A stretch of 64,000 nucleotides of DNA. Source: Papilionanthe hookeriana x Papilionanthe teres (taxonomy: Eukaryota; Streptophyta; Magnoliopsida; Asparagales; Orchidaceae). Below the pieces are notes generated by a model that was not told where the DNA came from, did not search any database, and saw only the letters and a program-made list of their open reading frames with translations. The position numbers were made by a program, and so were the translations under genes. Positions 33,501 through 44,122 of the stretch are shown here, in pieces; position 1 is the first letter of the stretch; each line of letters begins with the position of its first letter. The stretch is taken from NCBI GenBank assembly GCA_022702705.1, contig CM040423.1, forward strand, positions 118,601,738 through 118,665,737. The letters are read 5' to 3'.

Positions 33501-35059
33501 CGGCAATGATGAGAAGATCCACCAGGTACGCTTTTTTATTTAATTGCGATTTATTTACCTGCATTATACTTTAAATCTCTTGCATGTTAAACAACAATGT
33601 CACCCTGCATGAAAACCAAAACCTTTAGGATAGCCACAAAATTAAAACCCAAAACTAAATTAAAAATCAATACAAGATAAAATTCACCACCACAAAAATC
33701 AAAAAAATATAAAACAACTCAAAATTTAACCACAAACAGAACAACAAAACTACAACTACAATTAAATTAAAACAACACGTTGGATAATCGGGAATCCCTC
33801 GGATGATATAACCCACGTGTTGCTAACGAGATTTCCCATGGTCTAAATGAAAGTGTGGAACTCATTCAGTTGAGTTTAGCAAATTCATTTGGTCTAAGTG
33901 AATCCGATGAAAATAGCGATGTCGGGATGACGGAACCGTGGGATCTTAATCGGTCCTGCTTAATCAACTTTAAGATTTATTTTAATTAAAACATTAAGCC
34001 ATCTGAACCTTAAGACTTTTCTAAACCAAAACACTTCTCTCATCTCCTGATTTTCACCTTCTAAAACTAAAACCTCCTGCAACAACAAGGAGCTTGGAGC
34101 ATAGTGGGCAACACGACCATCTTCATCAGCAAAACTTGGATCTACATCAGGAAAACATTTCCTAGAATTAATTAACTAAGCCATAAGATTTTGAGGTAGT
34201 TTGCCTTGTGCAACATAAATCCTTAATTTTTTGTTAGGCATTTGCATAATCATGTTATTTAAATTAAGCCCTAACCGGTCTTAGGACTCCGAGGTAGTCG
34301 TTTGGTACAATATAAACCCTCACATCTTCGAGGCTATTTATATGATTATGTCATACAAACATAAGTCCTAATTAACTAAAATTGGCAGGATTGCAACATT
34401 AAATAAACTCTCAAATTGAAGCAAAATAATAGGATAATTTGGGAAGTTGCCAAGATTCTTGTTGGATCCTCAGCTTCTCCTACTTCTCTTCCTTTGGACT
34501 CTCAAAATGACTGTTCCAAATTTGATCCATTCCCTATTGAAATTTCAAAAATCCAATTTGTTTGAAACCTTAAACTTTGAAATTCTTGAGAGCAAAACCA
34601 CCGATCATTATCGAGAGTTTTCTTGAGTGTCTTCAGACATTTAGGATATAAATAACTATAGTGGCTTGCCCTTATAGGGAACTTTAAGAACCCAGGTAAT
34701 ATAAACCCTGCTTAATTCCTTTATATTAAGCAGGGGAACTTATTGGCTTATAAAATTGGTTCGCAGACCAAACAGATGTCACAAATCTTCTAGTTTATTT
34801 AATCAAGCTCGATCATCAAGCAGTGTGTCTATCCCTCGGGATAGATACATGGTTTGTTATGCGGTGCTAGTTCATATAAATTGTTTGGCATGTGAGATCG
34901 GTTTGATTTCATATCTAAAAATTTTCAAACATAAAATTATTTTCAAAATCAAATGCTACTTTCCAAAGTATATATATATAATTAAATTAAATTTAAAATC
35001 TAAAATTTACCGACAACTTCTGTAGGCGACCCCACATAACCTAAACATATATTATGACA
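30548..35059 (+). repeat. Long LTR of Tat/Ogre element
   Basis: Starts TGTTGACCTCATT; ends about ATTATGACA just before the primer site. Segments match the reverse complement of 52150-59680: the first 130 bp, the block 33240-33480, the block 33790-33990 and the block 34750-34930. Non-coding; CCCAAATT-type words dominate 31100-32100. Open frames inside it (for example 31234-31532, 32480-33114) have no known domain and are not called genes. Confidence 0.8.
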
Positions 35060-35064
35060 ATTTC

Positions 35065-35083
35065 TGGCAATTCTGCTGGGGAC
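35065..35083 (+). promoter_or_regulatory. Primer-binding site of Tat/Ogre element
   Basis: TGGCAATTCTGCTGGGGAC resembles the TGGCGACTCxGCTGGGGAC primer site I know from Tat/Ogre elements. It lies five bases after the LTR. Confidence 0.65.
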
Positions 35084-35590
35084 TAGTTTCTCTCTCCATT
35101 TTGATCAGATGGTTTTGTTTTCATAAATCGGTAGTGAGTATATATCCCTAGTGGATCAAACTATCATTCTTTCTGTTGAAATACCATGTTCATTTCTGTC
35201 TTGACTGGGTATAGTCAACTCTCATGGATTTTGAAGTCACTGTTTAGACACCCTTAAACAGAGAAGTTTCGGAATCCTTTTACCTCTTTGAGGTGGGGTG
35301 GACCCCCAATAGGTGTTAGCTTAGGAGCGGTTCCTCGGGTTGAGAAGTCTTGTGAGACTCTCTCTTCCTTTCCAGTTTCTGGATTGGGTCCCTTACCTTT
35401 CTTTTAACCTTTCCCCTTTTAATTTGTTTCATTCTCAATGAACAAACCTTCTAATAAACAAACCCTTTAATAAATGAACTTTCTGTTAAACCACAAATAC
35501 ACAAATAAAAATGAGAATCTGAAATACTTTATAAGAAAGTTGAGAAATGGATAAATGGGAATGTGTTCGAACTATTTTAGAGAAGTTCCT
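35084..35590 (+). other. Tat/Ogre 5' leader
   Basis: Non-coding. Contains TGGACCCCCAATAGGTGT at 35299-35316, identical to a word at 59683-59700 beside the inverted LTR, with similarity continuing some 25 bp. Confidence 0.6.
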
Positions 35591-35622
35591 CTCCTTTTTG
35601 TCCCGATGAAAGGAAGCATAAT

Positions 35623-36219
35623 TTGGAACTGACGCTTGGAATCTACCTTGCAGAAGATGTCTGCACTAAACTGATTTTCTCCCTCACCAACGGGATAGAC
35701 TTATCTGTCTACAAGGACGAGCTGCCTAACGAGGTGGTCATTCACTTTGGACAAGGATTCAATAATACGAACATTAAGTTCGCAGATGTTACTCTTTTCG
35801 CACTAATGAATAAGGTACTAGAAATTGAGAAACCCATAAATGAGTTCAACCTAAAGTCGACTCAAGAGTTCCCTCCCATGCAAAGGGACCTAGTTGAAAG
35901 AAACACTGCTGTTCATAGGAGGTTAGCTGCTACCCCCAAAACTGTCATCTCTACCCCCAATGGTCTGGTCATCTCTGCACCTACCCCGGCTCCTACCAAA
36001 CTGAAAGGGAAAGAAATCCAAGTGAGTTATGAGCCATCTACCATGGAGGGTTCAGATTTTGCTATAATACCGTCTGTCTTCGAGATAGGGTCCAGTTCAA
36101 GATTTGCACCCTTAACCCGGACTCAAAGAAGGAATAAGAACAGAAAGATCACTAGGATCAACAAGACCAAGGCTACTGAAGTTGCTTTTCTGGAAGAGAT
36201 TTCTGAGGAAGAAGAATAA
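35623..36219 (+). CDS. ORF1-like protein upstream of gag, unknown function
   Basis: 198 codons, mostly without recognisable motif. N-terminus NGIDLSVYKDELPNEVVIHFG; middle is Pro/Thr/Ser-rich (VISTPNGLVISAPTPAPT); C-terminus is basic (RRNKNRKITRIN) then acidic (EEISEEEE). Ogre elements are known to carry an extra ORF1 before gag; position and composition fit, but I recognise no family in the residues. Traces of coding may continue to 36540 in broken frames. The first ATG is arbitrary; the frame could begin upstream of 35623. Confidence 0.5.
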   Translation: MELTLGIYLAEDVCTKLIFSLTNGIDLSVYKDELPNEVVIHFGQGFNNTNIKFADVTLFALMNKVLEIEKPINEFNLKSTQEFPPMQRDLVERNTAVHRRLAATPKTVISTPNGLVISAPTPAPTKLKGKEIQVSYEPSTMEGSDFAIIPSVFEIGSSSRFAPLTRTQRRNKNRKITRINKTKATEVAFLEEISEEEE

Positions 36220-37200
36220 CTTCTTGAATCTCACCACATTTAGGAGGGAGTAGGTTTCAGCCTCTCTCTGCTACATCCGATGAAGAAGATGCTCGAAGGA
36301 TCGCCACTACATTACCCCGAACTGCATACTACAGTGATTGTAAAAAGAAAAAGATTAAGAGTACGCCGCTTACCCTTCTGCGAGCAGTAGTAGAGAAATT
36401 AGCTAAGAGGGAAGGTTGCCCCATGTCAGAAAATCTGAGTAGAATGGGACGAGTACTAGCTAGATCCCACCTCAGACCACGAGTAAACCCTATCACTGCC
36501 CCAGAGAGGCCAAGGAAGAAAGTGCGAGCTAGTTAGAGAAGTTTGTCTGTTGTTGTATCAGGTCACCATATTAGGGAGGACACCACCTACCGATGTACAC
36601 CCGATAGACCATGTAGTCCTAGGCCTCCTACTGCAAGATGGATGGTGTGGAAACCTATTATTGCTAAACCGATACCAACAGAGCGCTCTGGAAAGAGAAG
36701 TTTCGTCAGAGAGCCCGCATCTGAAGAAAGTGCTACTGCATTAAAGGAAACTCCTGAAAAAGAAGTTCAACAGTCGTCACATGACAACTGCGAGACCGTT
36801 TGGAAAAGACGTTGGACGGTGCTATAGGAAGGTTAAGGACGGACATCCGACAGTTAGTAAGTGAAAGAAGAGAAGGATTGGGAAATGAAGCGGATTCATC
36901 GGAGTTTATGGATGAAGAATTTGCTGTGATCAATGTAGTTGAAACCCGAGCATCGTCATCTATGCAAGGAGCTCCATCAACATCAGAAGGAGACGAACCA
37001 GAAGCAATGAGTGCACATCTTCGAGAAAAGGATAACACGATCTCTCAGATGGCAAAGAAGGAGGAGATGGCGGCCGCCTTAGCCACTCTATAGAGTCAGC
37101 TTCAACCTCAGAAAGAAACAACCCGAGAGATCATTCACATTGAAGATGGAGGAAAAGAAGTTACATCTGTCAACGGAGATGAACAACCAAAGATAGATTC
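36220..37200 (+). pseudogene. Degraded ORF1-gag linker region
   Basis: Short overlapping frames (36543-36827, 36800-37093) of charged, low-complexity protein (VSERREGLGNEADSSEF, EEMAAALATL). Coding bias is visible but no domain. Likely the N-terminal part of Gag or the end of ORF1, broken by stops at 37092 and earlier. Confidence 0.5.
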
Positions 37201-37201
37201 T

Positions 37202-38467
37202 GTGCAAAGTATGATTCCCGAAAAAGATATTAAGAACATGGTGGAACAGCAGGTGCGAGAAGCCTTAGCCCAGTCTAACAGCGGAGCATCTATTCAGACA
37301 GGTAGACCTTACCCTGAGGAATTTGATGCAGTCCAATACCCGAAGGGCATCGTACCACCTCTGTTTAAGACCTTTGACGGTACGGAAAACCCCTGACAGG
37401 ATGTCACATATTTTCGTGCTAGTTGCTGCAATGCCGGTGGGAGGGAAGCTTTGCTCTTTCGTCAGTTCGTCAGCAGTTTGTCAGGGATTGCCTTCGATTA
37501 GTACGCAGAATTGCCGAACAGTTCAGTCAAGACCTTTGTAGAATTGGGAAATCTCTTCGTTAAGTGGTTTGTCGGGGCTCAGTACCACATCACTATCGGT
37601 GATCTAGTGGTGGAGCAACAGAAACCGAACGAAACTTTACTAGATTACATACTTCGATGGAGGAACTTAAGTATGAAGTGTGAACTACAGCTTCAGGAAT
37701 ATCATGCGGTCGGTATCTTACTGAAGAGTATTCATGGCCCGATAGAACTTCTCCTCAAAGGATTCACAATTAAGACTTTTGATAAGTTGCTTAGCAAGAC
37801 CGGGAGCTTGCAAGAGGAGGCAAAACAACTGAGTTTCATTGATAATACTGATAAGCAGAAGCCCATAAAGGCATTTGAAATGAAATTCGAGATCGTCGCC
37901 GCAGTGGATAATGGTAAACAGCCAGTGCAGATACAGCCAGAGCGGCCACAACCAAGTTATCAACCACCGCAACAGATTTACCAACAACCTCAGCAAAGCT
38001 ACCAATAGCCTCGACTGAGCTATCAATCATGGTAGCATGATCAACCGCCACCTCGTCCACCGGGTGCCCTGAAGGAACTTTTGAATAAGGAATACCCCTT
38101 CAAGACTGAAGCAATGGCTAAGATGTTTCACAGTTTGATGAAGACACCTGACTTTCAACTTCCAAAGCCCAGAAAGCCAGAGGAAGTTGACAAGAATGAT
38201 CATCTGAATTACTGTCCCTACCATAGGATGCTTGGACATAAGATAGAAGATTGCTTCACCTTCAAGAATTGGCTCGAGGATAACCTCCGGAAAGGGAACA
38301 TAATGATCCCGAAGGAATACATGAAGGAGCCCCAAAAAGGAGGTTCCGTCAATGTTATTTCAACGGATCCTATTGTTCAGATAGACCTGTGCACGACCAA
38401 TAATGGATGGAGTACTGTCTGGACGAAGTCTTCAAAGAAAATTTTGGATCACATCCAGACAGCTTAG
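37202..38467 (+). pseudogene. Tat/Ogre Gag
   Basis: Frames in order: 37202-37396 (EKDIKNMVEQQVREAL, ending PPLFKTFDGTENP), 37511-38008 (the Retrotrans_gag-like core VELGNLFVKWFVGAQ and QKPNETLLDYILRWRNL, followed by a Pro/Gln-rich tail SYQPPQQIYQQPQQSYQ) and 38081-38467 (DHLNYCPYHRMLGHKIEDC, the modified zinc-binding segment of this lineage). A frameshift near 37396 and stops near 38007 and 38035 interrupt it. Gag assembles particles and binds RNA. Confidence 0.82.
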
Positions 38468-38553
38468 GCACGCGCTTCAACTCAAAGTTTGAAACCTGCC
38501 GAGTGGCACTATCACTTGCGATTGAAGAACCGCCCTAGAAGGAGGAGAAGATC

Positions 38554-38910
38554 GTGGAAGAAGAGAAGATTGAGGCTCTACATTGTAGAGTAGGAGCTGC
38601 TTTTCCTATGATGGTTATTTCTGATTCAGGGGAGAAATTCCTCGGACCTCTAACTTTGTATGAATATTTGCTCGCCCAGGCGGGATCTTATAATGATAAG
38701 AGTATTGGTGTTTGCTACTTTTTGATTGTTTTTAACCATTATGTAACTAACGACAACCAACCTAATCTCGATTTCGAAATGAATAATGATTCTCAAATCA
38801 TACAAAACCTCGATGACCATGACGAAGGGGAAGACTTGACAAAAATGGCTATGAAAGTTCAACGAGCGATGAGTCCATTTGTGAATTCCGAGGAGCTCCA
38901 ACTACGATAG
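38554..38910 (+). pseudogene. Gag-protease linker of Tat/Ogre element
   Basis: 118-codon frame with an acidic centre (NLDDHDEGEDLTK). Tat-lineage polyproteins have a long, poorly conserved spacer here; no enzymatic motif visible. Confidence 0.5.
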
Positions 38911-39164
38911 AATTGGAGTTATCGGATTTCGAAGCAACTGCAGAAGAGCCAGTCATTCCGATCTAGGAAAAGACACCAAAAGATTCAACACCAGATTCAG
39001 ATCAAATAACAGGAGTTAATCTAAAAAGCGAAAAAGTTCTACCCCCAAGAATGGGTCCAAAAGATAATGGAAAGCAGGTGGTTGCTCAGGAAGAGCCAAC
39101 CCCAGCGGAAGAATAACCCATTCGGGAAGAAATTGAAGAGCCTGGTAATAAAGTAGATTATAAC

Positions 39165-39877
39165 GTGCTAGCCCATCTTAGGAAGCTACCAGCCAAACTG
39201 AGCATCTACGATGCTCTAATCCTGTCAAAGGAGATGAGGGAAACTCTGATCAAGGCCTTACTTGATCTAGAAATTTTCTTAGCTCAAATGGTCGGTAATT
39301 CCTTAAATGAGGTTTACTCGCCGAGAGAACAGCGCGGTGTTACCTTCACGGACAATGATCTACTACTCAGAATAGCTGATCACAACAGATCGTTGTACAT
39401 TTCCGTCTCCATCAGAAAGTCACGCTCTCCAGAGTGTTAGTTGATCCAGGAGCGTCAATCAACATAATGAACCTTCGGACGTTAGCATACATGGAAATTG
39501 ATGCTCGTGATCTCAAAGCAGTCAAAATGTTACTAAGAGAATTCAATCAAAAAGGAGAAAGAGCCCTTGGATTGATAACACTATTAATGAAGATCAGTGA
39601 TTTGGCAAAGACAACCGCAAAATTCCATATAATTGATTCTGAGACATCGTTCAACGCTCTACTTGATCGGCCATGGATACATGAGAACCGGATGGTACCG
39701 TCATCTCTGCACCAGTGCATAAAGTATTATGAAGGAGGAGAACAGTGCATCAAAGGTGATTTGCATCCGTTCTCTGTACACGAGGTTGGAATTCACGAAG
39801 ATGTAGCCTACTACGCGCCTCCAAAGAAAACTATCCTTTCCAGAAATGTCATACCAAATGAAGTAAAAGAAGTTTGA
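39165..39877 (+). pseudogene. Tat/Ogre aspartic protease
   Basis: Frame 39165-39440 gives the spacer (LAHLRKLPAKLSIYDAL, VTFTDNDLLL) and frame 39434-39877 the protease: catalytic LVDPGASINIMN at 39437-39472 (DPGAS instead of the more common DSGAS), then FNALLDRPWIHENRMVPSSL, a block typical of this lineage. One frame change at about 39435 separates them. It cleaves the Gag-Pol polyprotein. Confidence 0.82.
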
Positions 39878-40090
39878 GACAATGAAGAGCCTGAAAATCT
39901 AGTTCAACAGTTACTAACCACTCCCTTATGGCGAGATGGTGAAAGGTTCTCTAGAACTCGCACCCGAGGTCGAGGCCGGGGATGAGGTCAAGGAAGAAAC
40001 AGTGGAACAGTTGAACAGAAGAAACCAGTCATCGATGTTTATTGGGAGAACAGTTCCGAAAAAGAAGAAGAAGAAGTCAAGAAAAAAGCA

Positions 40091-40477
40091 ATGAAGATAA
40101 GCCAAAGGAAACCCCAGCTCAAGATCTCTCTCGAAGACGAAAAGAATGAAGAATACAGAGCAATGTACGAGAAGATTAACCGTTGTGTACATACTATGAC
40201 CCTAACCCCGATCCACCCTAGTAAGGTCGAGGGTATGGTGGTCAAGGAAGTGCATAATGGCTGTGCTAAGCCGATTAAGTTCTACCATAGTGCTTCTTCT
40301 TCCAAAATTAAAAATGATGTACAATTTAAAGATGTTACTTCATTTGAATTAATGGAATTGCCTTTTGAGTGGTATTCTCCCTGTGTTAAAAATTTGATTC
40401 AGTGTGGTATCTTGCCTAAACAATGGACAAAAGATCAATCACAACGCTTTGAAAAATTTTGGAATGATACCAGTTGA
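40091..40477 (+). pseudogene. Protease-reverse transcriptase spacer, Tat/Ogre
   Basis: 128 codons, lysine/glutamate-rich at the start, then FELMELPFEWYSPCVKNL. It precedes the reverse transcriptase in the same orientation; conserved in position only. Confidence 0.5.
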
Positions 40478-40519
40478 CCACCTAATTCAAAGCATGGTCT
40501 TGGATATGCAGAATTTTGT

Positions 40520-41335
40520 TTGGTCATCACTTGTGAGCCTAATGAAAACTTCTTAGAAGCTTTAGATGATCTCGAGGATCTGCCAATCAGAGATGCTCCG
40601 CCAGAATTTGAAGAAGAAATTAAATCTACAATAGACAAGTTAATGGAAGTTAACTTAGGTACTAGAGAAGAGCCTAGGCCGACCTTTGTTAGCTCCTTAC
40701 TCAACAAAGAAGACTCCGAAAATATGATTAAGCTATTAATGGAATTTAAGGACTATTTTGCTTGGAGTTATGATGAGATACCGGGATTAGCTCCAGAAGT
40801 TGCAGTTCACAGGCTAGGAGTGGATCCCACTACCGTTCCAGTCAGACAAGCTCCGAGAAGAATGAGTCTAGAGATTGAACAACAATTTATAGCTGAAGTT
40901 AAGAAGCTAATAGACGCTAAATTTGTCCGTGAAGAACAATACCCGACTTGGTTAGCCAACGTGGTACCAGTCAGAAAGAAGAATGGTCAGATCAGAATCT
41001 GTGTGGATTTCAGAGATTTGAAAAAAGCATACCCAAAAGATGAATTCCCATTGCCAATCCCAGAATTGATGATCGACATCGCTTCAATACACGAGATCTT
41101 CTCTTCTATGGATGGATCGTCAATATACAACCAGATAAAGATGGCACTAGAAGTCGATAAGCTAACAGCTTTTAGAATGCTAATCAGAGTATACTGCTAC
41201 ACAGTGATGCCTTTCAAATTGAATAATGCAGGGGCAACATACCAAAGAGCGATGACAAGGATTTTTGATGATCTCATTCACAACCAAGTCGAGTGCTACA
41301 TGGATGATGTGGTCAACAAGAGCAAACTGAAATAA
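40520..41335 (+). CDS. Tat/Ogre reverse transcriptase
   Basis: 271 codons. Motifs in order: WSYDEIPGLAPEVAVHRLG, VPVRQAPRRM, WLANVVPVRKKNGQIRICVD, FRDLKKAYPKDEFPLP, then MDGSSIYNQI, and catalytic CYMDDVVNKSK (YMDD at 41297-41308). The gypsy consensus before this is usually MPFGLKNAGATYQRAM; here it reads MPFKLNNAGATYQRAM. Stops at 41335 (AAATAA), after which the thumb continues in broken form. Best conserved enzyme of this element. Confidence 0.88.
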   Translation: MVITCEPNENFLEALDDLEDLPIRDAPPEFEEEIKSTIDKLMEVNLGTREEPRPTFVSSLLNKEDSENMIKLLMEFKDYFAWSYDEIPGLAPEVAVHRLGVDPTTVPVRQAPRRMSLEIEQQFIAEVKKLIDAKFVREEQYPTWLANVVPVRKKNGQIRICVDFRDLKKAYPKDEFPLPIPELMIDIASIHEIFSSMDGSSIYNQIKMALEVDKLTAFRMLIRVYCYTVMPFKLNNAGATYQRAMTRIFDDLIHNQVECYMDDVVNKSKLK

Positions 41336-42000
41336 GATCATCTGTATGATTTAAGAATTATTTTTGAGCGATTAAGACAATTTAACCTTAAGATGATCCC
41401 CTGAAATGCGCCTTCGGCATCACCTCTAGGAAATTCTTAAGATTTTTTTTCCGGCATCGCGAAATTGAAATCGATCCGGTGAAGATTAAAGCTATCTTAG
41501 AAATGCCACCTCCCAAAACCTTAAAACAACTACGATCCTTTCAAGGGAAGTTGGCATATCCTTGACGCTTTATTTCAAATTTGTTAGGTAGGTGTCAGCC
41601 CTTCTCGGCATTACTTAAAAAGGAAGCCAAATTCGTTTGGGAAGAAAAATGCCAGAGGCCCTTCGAGGACATTAAGCAGTATTTAATGACACCTCTTGTC
41701 TTAGCATCCCCAGTCTCGGGTAGACCGTTGATACTTTATACCGTGGCATTAGACGACTCCCTTGGAGCCCTGCTAGCCTAGGTCAATGAAGAGGGTAAGG
41801 AAAATGCTCTACTACTTAAGTCGCCGTCTAATTCCGACGGAGATAAAGTATCCCCCGATTGAGAAGCATTGTTTAGCCCTGATCTTCGCCGCTCAAAAGC
41901 TCAGGCATTACATGCTTTCTCATAAGGTCAACCTTATCTAGAGAGTTAATCCATTGCAATATTTGATGACCCGTCAGACGTTTTCTGGCAGACATGCTAG
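41336..42000 (+). pseudogene. Tat/Ogre reverse transcriptase thumb and RNase H
   Basis: After 41335 the frame reads DHLYDLRIIFERLRQFNLK then breaks repeatedly. 41581-41781 is open (FSALLKKEAKFVWEEKCQRPF, then ASPVSGRPLILYTVALDDSLGALLA), the start of gypsy RNase H. The region to about 42000 has further RNase H traces out of frame. Confidence 0.75.
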
Positions 42001-42124
42001 GTATTCGATGATACTTCTGCAATTTGATATAACATTCATTCCGCTTCGTACCATAAAGAGATAAGTCCTAGCAGATTTCCTTGCAGCACACCCTTTACCA
42101 GCAGAATCGCCTCTCAACGATGAC

Positions 42125-42334
42125 TTGCTAGACGAGCAGATAATGAGCCTAGAAGACCCCGATGATCAGCATTGGGAACTGTACTTTGACGGAGCATCTT
42201 CAGCACAGAAAGATAAAGAATTGCAAACGATAATGCCCGGTAAGACAGAAATCGGACTAATATTTATAACACCAGAGCGGGAGATGTTAAGATACTCTCT
42301 GCGATCTCTTTCCTCTTTTGAGAAGGTCGACTGA
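42125..42334 (+). pseudogene. Second (archaeal-type) RNase H of Tat/Ogre element, truncated
   Basis: Contains WELYFDGASSAQ (42173-42208) and IGLIFITPEREMLRYSL, the opening strands of the additional RNase H domain found downstream of the first one in Tat-lineage elements. The catalytic DGAS is present; the rest of the domain and the integrase are missing because the sequence changes to inverted leader at about 42345. Confidence 0.75.
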
Positions 42335-42344
42335 GTCTACTGAC

Positions 42345-42686
42345 ACAGAACCACAAAATTTTCAATTTGGTTCTGATGGGATGGATTCATATCCTTCACC
42401 AAACATCCAAACTTTGATTAACTCTCTCGGGATGTGAAACACTTTCATGTCTCATTCCAATCTCTTCCGCGCTATGATTTCCACAGAATCTTAAAAACTA
42501 AATAAAGAAACAAACTTTCGGGATTGGTACCAAACTTCCAGTTCGCATCCTTCTGAGGCTGGTACCTAACTTCTAGTTCTCATTTCGAGATTAACACTTG
42601 AATTTCGATTCTCTTCTCTGAATTTCCACTAATCTCGCACTCTTTCCGAGAAACTTTTCCGCATCCTAATCCTCTGACATGGGTAT
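42345..42686 (-). repeat. Tat/Ogre leader fragment, inverted, left part
   Basis: On the minus strand it matches 62460-62620 (ATGAGACATGAAAGTGTTTC and flanking words) and includes GGTACC/TTAGGTACC-type subrepeats. It continues at 51074 across the copia insertion. No coding. Confidence 0.7.
42682..42686. repeat. Target site duplication GGTAT, left
   Basis: Five bases before LTR terminus TGTTAG; repeated at 51074-51078 after CAACA. Confidence 0.92.
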
Positions 42687-44109
42687 TGTTAGTGATAGTG
42701 CCCTAGGCCTATTATATGGATATTATATGGATATGTATTTTAAATTTTTTATGAATATTTTTTTATTTTAATTAGCATGTTTATGATAAAAGAAGAACCT
42801 TGAATAGTTTCATGTTTATTATGAAGATTATTCTAAATATCCATAATCGCTTATTGTTGTGGGAATGACAATAAATAAAGATTAATATAAAGTTTGATGG
42901 ATATTCATGAGATGAATATATGTATGGGGATACACATCGGATTTATATGTATTTATTGGAGAATAAATATTGGATCGACTCGCTTTGAGATTAAATCATG
43001 GATATAAGTCATATGTTAATCTCAAGTTGTAGTGACATCGAATCCTTTCGACTCGAGATTGTCATGGTTCTCAACATGAGGAATATTATGTTTTGACATA
43101 ACCCAACGTTGTCTTTGACCGGATGACCATAAAGATTATGATTGGGCATAATGTGAATCATGTAGTGAGATATGAGTAATCAAGATGGAATTTATCCCTC
43201 TTATAATAAGAGAGATATCTCTAGGCCCCTCGAATGATTTAGACTGAGAATTGTGTGGCCACACTCAAATGAATTGATGGAGATCAATTGCATTTATTTA
43301 ATCAGTCTAATCAGGAGTCGAGAAATTAAAGATAGAGAGATATAAGGTTGACATTAATCCATGCCTTATATTCTATCATGATATCATGTGATAAAGGGAT
43401 TATGTCATTAACAATCAGGTTGTCTCGGATCTTGAGACTATTCATACTAACTTGGGTAGTTATAGTGTATTGCTAGAGACCAACTATAACTTGTAGGTTT
43501 ATACATGGTGATTTAAGCCTACTGCCAATGTTAATTGAACCTATAGGGTTGCACAAAATTTGAATGGACTAGAATGGTTGATGAACACTCTCTCACTTGA
43601 GTAATTTATAATAATAAGATTATTTTAAATTACAAGCATGAATTAAAAGAGTTTTAATTCATCATATATTTAAAAAGGAGTTTTTAAATATATATTAAAA
43701 AATGACCTCTTTAATGAAGAGGTGCCATGAAACGGTGTCACTTCAATTAAAAGGAGGGGTCATGGCTTATGAAGTCAACTTTTATTATTTTCCTTTTGAA
43801 ATCCATAGAGAGGAAGAGAGTTCTTTGGGTTTTGGAGAAAACCCCGTTTCCGATCTAGCAGTTGGAAGCCATTTGAAAATCCGTTCGAGTGTGGATACCG
43901 GTAGAGGGCGGTGGTTTCAGCGCCTTAAAGATCCGAGGAAATCTAAGAGTAGAACTCTTGCATGGTATGATTTCTTGCACTTCTTTTTGGGTTTATGTTT
44001 TTGATTTGTATGAGCACATGAGATCCTTGGTGGTTTATTGGGGAAATGACTTTAATATGCGTACATGATTAATTTCGCTTCCGTTGCGCATGATCCCCAA
44101 AATCCAACA
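42687..44109 (+). repeat. 5' LTR of Angela-like copia
   Basis: TGTTAGTG to CCAACA. Differs from the 3' LTR mostly by TG/CG differences and a few CAG/CGA or CTG/TCG swaps (for example ATCAGTCTA against ATCGATCTA). Confidence 0.92.
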
Positions 44110-44110
44110 G

Positions 44111-44122
44111 TGGTATCAGAGC
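44111..44122 (+). promoter_or_regulatory. tRNA-Met primer-binding site
   Basis: TGGTATCAGAGC, one base after the LTR. Confidence 0.95.

Larger units (their letters stand above)
30548..42340 (+). mobile_element. Tat/Ogre-type Ty3/gypsy element, 3' truncated
   Basis: LTR (30548-35059), primer site (35065-35083), ORF1-like frame, gag, protease, reverse transcriptase, RNase H and a second RNase H, all in plus orientation. The very long LTR, the ORF before gag and the second RNase H with WELYFDGAS are hallmarks of the Tat/Ogre lineage. No integrase or 3' LTR follows: at about 42340 the sequence switches to Tat/Ogre leader in the opposite orientation. Coding is interrupted by many stops and frame changes. 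Confidence 0.85.

Noticed and set aside
43702..44004. 100-codon open frame repeated at 50666-50968
   Set aside because: The identical position in both LTRs of the copia element explains the repetition; no known domain.
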